Source: JANOXC01 sp031418215
GTDB taxonomy: Bacteria > Bacteroidota > Bacteroidia > AKYH767-A > OLB10
Length of the DNA stretch: 26,938 nucleotides
Assembly: GCA_031418215.1 (NCBI GenBank)
Contig: JANOXC010000127.1
Span: 1 to 26,938, forward strand
Direction of reading: 5' to 3'
Of this stretch, positions 21,799 through 26,938 are shown piece after piece. A program made the translations under genes and the position numbers. Position 1 is the first letter of the stretch. Each line of letters starts with the position of its first letter. The notes beneath the pieces are model-generated. The model had not been told where the DNA came from. It ran no database searches and saw only the letters and a program-made list of their open reading frames with translations.

Positions 21799-24700
21799 GT
21801 GAAAAGATTTTTTTTGATGGTGCTGATCTTATCTGCTGCTACTGCTCAAGGGCAGCGGCTAAGCAATGCACGTCAGCAATTTATCGTTGGCATTTCAGAT
21901 ACAGTTCAAATTGACAGTGTTAGTATCATTCCGGGAAGCTTTTTCCTGCTAAATAATGGATCAGTAGTTGATACAGGAAGCTACCATGTTGATTATGGAG
22001 CTGCAAAATTGATAGGACTGAAGCATGATTCATCGTTTAATGACACGTTGCTGATGGTATATCGCGTGTTTCCTGTTTTATTTTCGCGTGAATATACTTT
22101 TCGAAAGCCGGACGAAAAACGGTTTTCAGGAGATGTTGGCAACTCACTATATATATATTCAGCGGAAGAACGGTCGCAGGAGCTTTTTCATATTGATGGG
22201 CTGAATAAAAGTGGAAGTATCTCGAGAGGGATCACCGTAGGCAATAACCAGGATGCTGTGGTGAGCTCTAGCCTGAATCTTCAATTGGCAGGTCGGCTGT
22301 CCAATAACATTGAAGTGCTGGCCGCCATCACCGATGATAATATCCCGCTGCAGCCCGAAGGTAATACGCAGCAGTTGCAGGAATTTGATAAAGTCTTTAT
22401 TCAGCTTAGCAATGAAAATCATAAACTCATTGCCGGAGATTTTGATCTCAGAAAGCCGGAAGGATATTTTATGAGTTTCTTTAAGAGAGGACAAGGCGCA
22501 TTGTATGCCAACAGAAGTGAAGTGATTGCCAATAAGGAAGGGCAAAAAGGGCTAATTACAGCAGTTGCCAGTGGAGCGGTTTCAAGAGGACGTTTTGCAA
22601 GGATTAACATTATCGGAACAGAATCAAACCAGGGTCCTTACCGATTAACTGGTTCGGAAAATGAAACATATATCATTGTGTTATCAGGTACAGAGCGGGT
22701 TTATATAGACGGGCAACTACTCGTGCGCGGGCAGGACAATGATTATGTTATTGATTATAACACAGCTGATATCACCTTTACACCAAGGAGGTTGATCACA
22801 AAAGATTCACGCATCATAGTAGAGTTTCAGTACAGCGATAAAAATTATGCCCGTACCTTGTTGTTTGGAAATACACAGTTTGATTTGAATAAATGGAAGA
22901 CACGCATCAATATATATTCGGAACAGGATAGCCGCAACCAGCCGCTGCAACAGGATCTCAGTGATGATCAGAAAAAACAACTTGCCGCAGTTGGTGATAA
23001 CCTTTTTGCCGCCGTAAGTCCCAACATCGACAGTGTTGCATTTGATGTGAATGAGATTTTATATGCTAAACGCGATACCACTGTTTCAGCCATTATATAT
23101 AAAGACGTATATGTTTATTCCGTTAATCCTGACAGCGCGCATTACAGACTTGGTTTTTCATTGGTTGGAAATAATGTTGGTAATTATGTGCTAACCAGTT
23201 CGGCTGCCAATGGACGTGTTTATGCATGGGTCGCACCTGTTAACAATATTCCGCAGGGAAATTATGAGCCGGTTGTGTTGCTGGTGTCGCCAAAGAAAAG
23301 GCAAATGGTTTCGGCAGGGTTCGATTATGGCAATGCTGAATCAACTCAGTTGAATGTGGAATTGGCAGCCAGCAATAACGATATCAATACCTTTTCCGAT
23401 TTGGATAAAGCCAATGATAAAGGATGGGCTGCATTGGTTAACTATAAGAAAAAATTTCCTGTTTTTTTTAATACTCCGAAAAAATGGCAGCTTGTTACGT
23501 CATCGAGGTATGAATTTACTTACCGTAATTTTAAACCGGTGGAGAATTACCGTGCGGTAGAATTCACACGGATTTGGAACTCTTCCACCTTAGTTGACAC
23601 CAGTGATGAACACATTATATCTGCCGGCATTGCACTGGAGCAAGGAAATAATCAATCTATGGGTTACACTTTTCATGCTTATGTGAGGCCCGGTGTTTAC
23701 AATGGCTATATGCAGGAATTGCATACCAACAATATATATAAATCAGTTCGGTTGAAGGTTGATGGAAGTTACCTTACTACCAATGGCGATGTGGTAAACT
23801 CTTCTTTCCTGAGGCACCAGGAAGAATTGTCGAGGCAATGGAAATATTTTATTGCCGGTGTTGGATATGAAGCAGAAGACAATGCCATAAAATCATTCGT
23901 CCCCGATTCACTGAGCAACAACAGTTTTGCTTTCCGCATAGGGAAAGTTTTTATTCAAACGCCCGACACCATGAGGCTAAAGGCAGGAATAAGTTTCAGC
24001 AGGCGGTGGGATGAATTACCTTATGCAGGAAAATTAATATCCGCCACTGTTGCCGACAATATTACTTCGACCGCAGGCTATAATTTCAATAGTAACAACA
24101 GGTTAACGGTTGGTGTTACGTACCGTAAGCTTGAGGTGGAAGATACCCTCGTTACCAAACAACGCAATGATGAAGCATTGTTGTCGAGGATTGAACATCA
24201 GCTATCTGTTGCACACGGTTTTATCACTGCAAATACGTATTACCAGGTGGGAAGTGGGCGCGAGCAAAAAAGAGAATACAGTTACATTGCTGTTACATCA
24301 GGAACAGGAAATTATACATGGAACGATTACAATGATGACGGCATCCCGCAGTTGAATGAATTTGAAACAGCGCAGTTCCAGGATGAGGCCGACTACATTC
24401 GCATCTTTACACCATCAACAGAATTTGTAAGCGCTTATACCAACCAGTTAAACATGGTAGTTAATGTGCAACCTGCTGTTTTTCAGAAGAAAAATTTCCT
24501 GTCCTTCTTTTCGCTCTTAACTGCATTGCGTTTCGACAATAAAATTACAGGAACGAAACCGGTGGAGGCTTTAAATCCATTTATTAATGTTGACAATGAA
24601 CAATCGTTGATTACTACCAATGCAAGTGTAAGGAACACTTTGTTTATTAATCGTACAGGCCAGGTATTTGGTGCCGATATAACTTACAACGATCAACAAA

Positions 24701-25263
24701 CGAAGCAGTTGCTCACCAATGGAATTGAAACACGAACGGATCGGTTATGGCAATCAAACATACGGGTGAATTTTTCAACTGCATTCAGTAATATCATCAA
24801 CCTGGAACAGGAAAAGAGAAAGAGTATTTCCGAAGCATTTTCAACCAGGAATTATGATCTGTTTATTTTAAAGGGGGAAGAAAAAATAAGTTACCAACCC
24901 GGCAGTTCCTATCGTATCTCCACACTTTACAATGTGAAGCAAAAGAAAAATACCATTGGGGACTCGGGTGAAAAAAGTGTGGCGCAACAGGGCGGTGTTG
25001 AAGCACGTTACAGTACAGTGAAGCGCGGACTAGCAACAGCTGCTTTCAATGTGGTATACATCACTTACAATCAACCGGAGAACACACCGCTGGCTTATGA
25101 AATGTTGGAGGGATTAAAAACAGGAGTCAACTACACCTGGAACATTTCCATACAAAGAAATATTTCTTCTGCATTTCAATTAAGTATTAATTATGAAGGC
25201 AGAAAGCCAAAAGGTATAAATGTAATTCATACAGGAAGTATGCAGGTAAGGGCGTTTTTCTGA
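21799..25263 (+). CDS. large outer-membrane protein of unknown function, 1154 aa
   Basis: It starts with GTG at 21799 and has a signal peptide MKRFFLMVLILSAATAQGQ. The N-terminal third includes a well-conserved-looking block from about residue 135 (SGSISRGITVGNNQD) to 225 (IAGDFDLRKPEGYFMSF). The remaining length is rich in alternating strands like a large beta barrel, and the last residues are AFF, a C-terminal Phe as in outer-membrane proteins. Around residue 843, DYNDDGIPQLNEFE resembles a single EF-hand-like calcium loop, which may stabilise a surface loop. No TonB plug or carbohydrate-binding motif is seen. I recognise it only as a family common in Bacteroidota; the function is unknown. 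It is a single-gene unit, followed by a repeat block that copies its last codons. Confidence 0.8.
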   Translation: MKRFFLMVLILSAATAQGQRLSNARQQFIVGISDTVQIDSVSIIPGSFFLLNNGSVVDTGSYHVDYGAAKLIGLKHDSSFNDTLLMVYRVFPVLFSREYTFRKPDEKRFSGDVGNSLYIYSAEERSQELFHIDGLNKSGSISRGITVGNNQDAVVSSSLNLQLAGRLSNNIEVLAAITDDNIPLQPEGNTQQLQEFDKVFIQLSNENHKLIAGDFDLRKPEGYFMSFFKRGQGALYANRSEVIANKEGQKGLITAVASGAVSRGRFARINIIGTESNQGPYRLTGSENETYIIVLSGTERVYIDGQLLVRGQDNDYVIDYNTADITFTPRRLITKDSRIIVEFQYSDKNYARTLLFGNTQFDLNKWKTRINIYSEQDSRNQPLQQDLSDDQKKQLAAVGDNLFAAVSPNIDSVAFDVNEILYAKRDTTVSAIIYKDVYVYSVNPDSAHYRLGFSLVGNNVGNYVLTSSAANGRVYAWVAPVNNIPQGNYEPVVLLVSPKKRQMVSAGFDYGNAESTQLNVELAASNNDINTFSDLDKANDKGWAALVNYKKKFPVFFNTPKKWQLVTSSRYEFTYRNFKPVENYRAVEFTRIWNSSTLVDTSDEHIISAGIALEQGNNQSMGYTFHAYVRPGVYNGYMQELHTNNIYKSVRLKVDGSYLTTNGDVVNSSFLRHQEELSRQWKYFIAGVGYEAEDNAIKSFVPDSLSNNSFAFRIGKVFIQTPDTMRLKAGISFSRRWDELPYAGKLISATVADNITSTAGYNFNSNNRLTVGVTYRKLEVEDTLVTKQRNDEALLSRIEHQLSVAHGFITANTYYQVGSGREQKREYSYIAVTSGTGNYTWNDYNDDGIPQLNEFETAQFQDEADYIRIFTPSTEFVSAYTNQLNMVVNVQPAVFQKKNFLSFFSLLTALRFDNKITGTKPVEALNPFINVDNEQSLITTNASVRNTLFINRTGQVFGADITYNDQQTKQLLTNGIETRTDRLWQSNIRVNFSTAFSNIINLEQEKRKSISEAFSTRNYDLFILKGEEKISYQPGSSYRISTLYNVKQKKNTIGDSGEKSVAQQGGVEARYSTVKRGLATAAFNVVYITYNQPENTPLAYEMLEGLKTGVNYTWNISIQRNISSAFQLSINYEGRKPKGINVIHTGSMQVRAFF

Positions 25264-25760
25264 TATATATATTAATTTCTTTCCTTTTAGTTATCTCTTT
25301 TTGTCATTCAGCAGGAAACTATTTGCAACCTCCCTGACTGTATTTGATAAGCATAGCACAACATGCTCTCACTGGCGCGCGATTGTATCGCGTGACGAAG
25401 AATAAATGTGATGAAGAATAAAATTAGAAAGATGTGGTCACGCGATGCAATCGCGCGCCAGGGATGGGCGTTTTTCTGATATATATATTAATTTCTTTCC
25501 TTTTAGTTATCTCTTTTTGTCATTCAGGAGGAAACTATTTGCAACCCTCCTGACTGTATTTGATAAGCATTGGACAACATGCCCTATTGGAACTTTAAGG
25601 ATGCATTTAAATGGATTCCTCCTGAAAGACAGATCTCTTTTTGTCATTCAGCAGGAAACTATTTGCAACCATCCTGATTGTATTTGATAAGCATTGCACA
25701 GCATGCCCTATTTTAACTTTTATGGATGCATTTAAATGGATTCCTCCTGAAGGACAATGG
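25250..25760. repeat. triplicated 3' end of the 1154-aa gene and its downstream spacer
   Basis: The last five codons and about 100 bp of spacer (25250-25352) recur at 25466-25568, 216 bp away. A shorter third copy starts at 25633, 124 bp after the matching point of copy 2, and shares ATCTCTTTTTGTCATTCAG. Copies 2 and 3 also share a second block (GGATGCATTTAAATGGATTC) ending near 25625 and 25744. No gene lies in 25264-25840. Confidence 0.85.
25372..25461. repeat. long hairpin element with 25-bp arms
   Basis: Arm 25372-25396 is complementary to 25437-25461 at 24 of 25 positions, with a 40-nt AT-rich centre. The arms are GC-rich and contain nested CGCGATT-type palindromes, unlike the AT-rich surroundings. 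The size and shape recall REP/BIME or MITE-like elements. It lies between copies 1 and 2 of the triplicated block. I see no clear target-site duplication. Confidence 0.85.
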
Positions 25761-25840
25761 GAAATCCGGAGATGCTTCCCCGACACATTGAGGTGCAAGC
25801 ACGACAAGAAAGTGAAATGGCAGAAAGTATTTTATATATA

Positions 25841-26761
25841 TTACTTCAAAATCAGCGAAGTACTACCAATCGGATTCCCTTCACAATAAAGCTCAATTGT
25901 ATATTTACCGGGAGAATATTGACTTCCCTTATCCCAGTAAACACATAAATCGGTATTGCGGTTTTCATACATGATGGATTCCTTTGTGGTGTACAAAGTC
26001 GGTTGACCATTTACATCAAAAGTTTGCGCTGAAGTTGACATCACGGCACCATCAGGACTAAGCACCCTTACAAAAATATCCTTTGGTCCTTTATCCGTTA
26101 CGAGGTTTTCAAGTATGGTAAAACAAGTCTTGATTTTATTGATTGATTTAGCACGGCCCGATTCTGACTCCTTGCCGCTGCTCTTATACCGAACGCCAAT
26201 GGCTTTTGTGTTAATGGTCTTTAGCGCAGAAGCAATAGCAACTTTACCTGATAATACACTGTTCTCCTGGGTAAGTGAGGAAACTTTATTTGTAGTGGTT
26301 GAAAGACTGTCGGTCAGGTTGAGGTTTTGATCGGATAACAACTTGTTAGTGGCTCTAAGGGAGTCCATCTGATCAGTATAAGTCTGATTCAATGCTTTTA
26401 ACAATGCCAGCTCTTCTTTTGCTTTTTTCAATTGTGTTGCATCACCGGAGTTGATCAACTTCTGAATGTCGGCAATTTTCTGTTTGATCTCTTCATCTTT
26501 TGCTGATAACTGATTTTGAAGACCGGAATTTTCCTGGTTCAACTTATCATAATCGGCTTTTACGCGTTGTAATTCTGCTGATAAGGACTCCTTCTCTGCA
26601 ACAGTACTGTCGAGTTCACGGCTGACTTGCTCCAGATGTGTTTTCTTATCAAAGAACTGCCAGAGCAAAAGGCCATTCACCCCCAAAAGGATGGAAATAA
26701 CGATGATGACAATGACTTTTTTTGAATCCTGATCGCGGCGGCCATAATCAGCTGTACTCAT
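25841..26761 (-). CDS. inner-membrane-anchored coiled-coil protein, 306 aa
   Basis: From the ATG at 26761 (MSTADYGRRDQDSKK); the frame continues upstream to a TTG at 26887 but that part has no coding character. A single membrane helix lies at about 15-37, followed by a coiled coil to about 190 (heptads rich in Leu, Lys, Glu, Gln) and a beta-rich C-terminal domain of about 110 residues ending in GNPIGSTSLILK. The topology is probably cytoplasmic N terminus and periplasmic coiled coil. No catalytic motif is seen, and I do not recognise a named family. Confidence 0.8.
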   Translation of the reverse strand: MSTADYGRRDQDSKKVIVIIVISILLGVNGLLLWQFFDKKTHLEQVSRELDSTVAEKESLSAELQRVKADYDKLNQENSGLQNQLSAKDEEIKQKIADIQKLINSGDATQLKKAKEELALLKALNQTYTDQMDSLRATNKLLSDQNLNLTDSLSTTTNKVSSLTQENSVLSGKVAIASALKTINTKAIGVRYKSSGKESESGRAKSINKIKTCFTILENLVTDKGPKDIFVRVLSPDGAVMSTSAQTFDVNGQPTLYTTKESIMYENRNTDLCVYWDKGSQYSPGKYTIELYCEGNPIGSTSLILK

Positions 26762-26890
26762 GAGGGTTGATTGTTTATTGTTGTTGGGTCGCAACGAATG
26801 TAATATATTTTTGATAGTAGTTTTGTTTGGTTTGATTTTGTTTATCAACGGGTGGGGGATTAACCTTTTAACAACAGAATGGACCAACTA

Positions 26891-26938
<48 letters not shown>

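Noticed and set aside
25445..25948. Several short frames in the repeat block
   Set aside because: They copy the repeated spacer or run antisense to the coiled-coil gene, with no conserved protein features.

Overview
The window reads as a contig from a Bacteroidota genome, probably near Chitinophagales/Sphingobacteriales. This rests on the gene families (RemB/Wzi-like outer membrane protein, OmpA lipoprotein, lysozyme-like transglycosylase with two LysM domains, large outer-membrane proteins ending in aromatic residues), the low GC, the lack of Shine-Dalgarno sites, and TTG/TAnnTTTG-type promoter motifs. It ends in 48 consecutive G, which looks like a sequencing or assembly artefact, and starts inside what looks like the 3' end of a group II intron.

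Accessory half (1-11100). Everything here is on the minus strand except the intron. A tyrosine recombinase gene (8827-9732) is followed by about 100 bp that look like an attI site, then by two integron-cassette-like units. Cassette 1 (5987-8728) carries a type II restriction endonuclease and an N6-adenine methyltransferase and ends in an attC-like site (5981-6114). Cassette 2 (about 139-5986) carries a tightly packed five-gene operon: XRE regulator, compact UvrD-like helicase, 590-aa unknown, SAM-dependent methyltransferase-like protein, AlkB-like dioxygenase. Each cassette begins with 14 nt that are complementary to its own far end (13/14 and 12/14 matches). The far end of cassette 2 lies exactly at the 3' end of the plus-strand intron. 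This suggests the intron sits in that cassette's attC, as group IIC-attC introns do. The integrase points the same way as the cassettes, the reverse of class 1 integrons. A Fic-domain gene (9961-11094) lies beyond the integrase.

The five-gene operon is the best candidate here for an undescribed system. It has its own regulator, ATP motor, nucleic-acid-modifying and demodifying enzymes and an unrecognised 590-aa core protein, and it sits beside a restriction-modification cassette in a mobile array. A defence or nucleic-acid modification role is inferred, not shown.

Housekeeping half (11255-26761). tRNA-Gln(UUG) with its terminator, a MltD-like transglycosylase, gatA, a WecA/TagO/MraY-type transferase, and an OmpA lipoprotein / repeat protein / RemB-Wzi-like operon are all on the minus strand. 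They are followed by two plus-strand genes of unknown function (239 aa and a 1154-aa outer-membrane protein) and a minus-strand coiled-coil membrane protein. The spacers between the last genes are filled with repeats: three copies of a palindrome-rich unit at 21062-21591, and a triplicated block containing a 25-bp-arm hairpin at 25250-25760.
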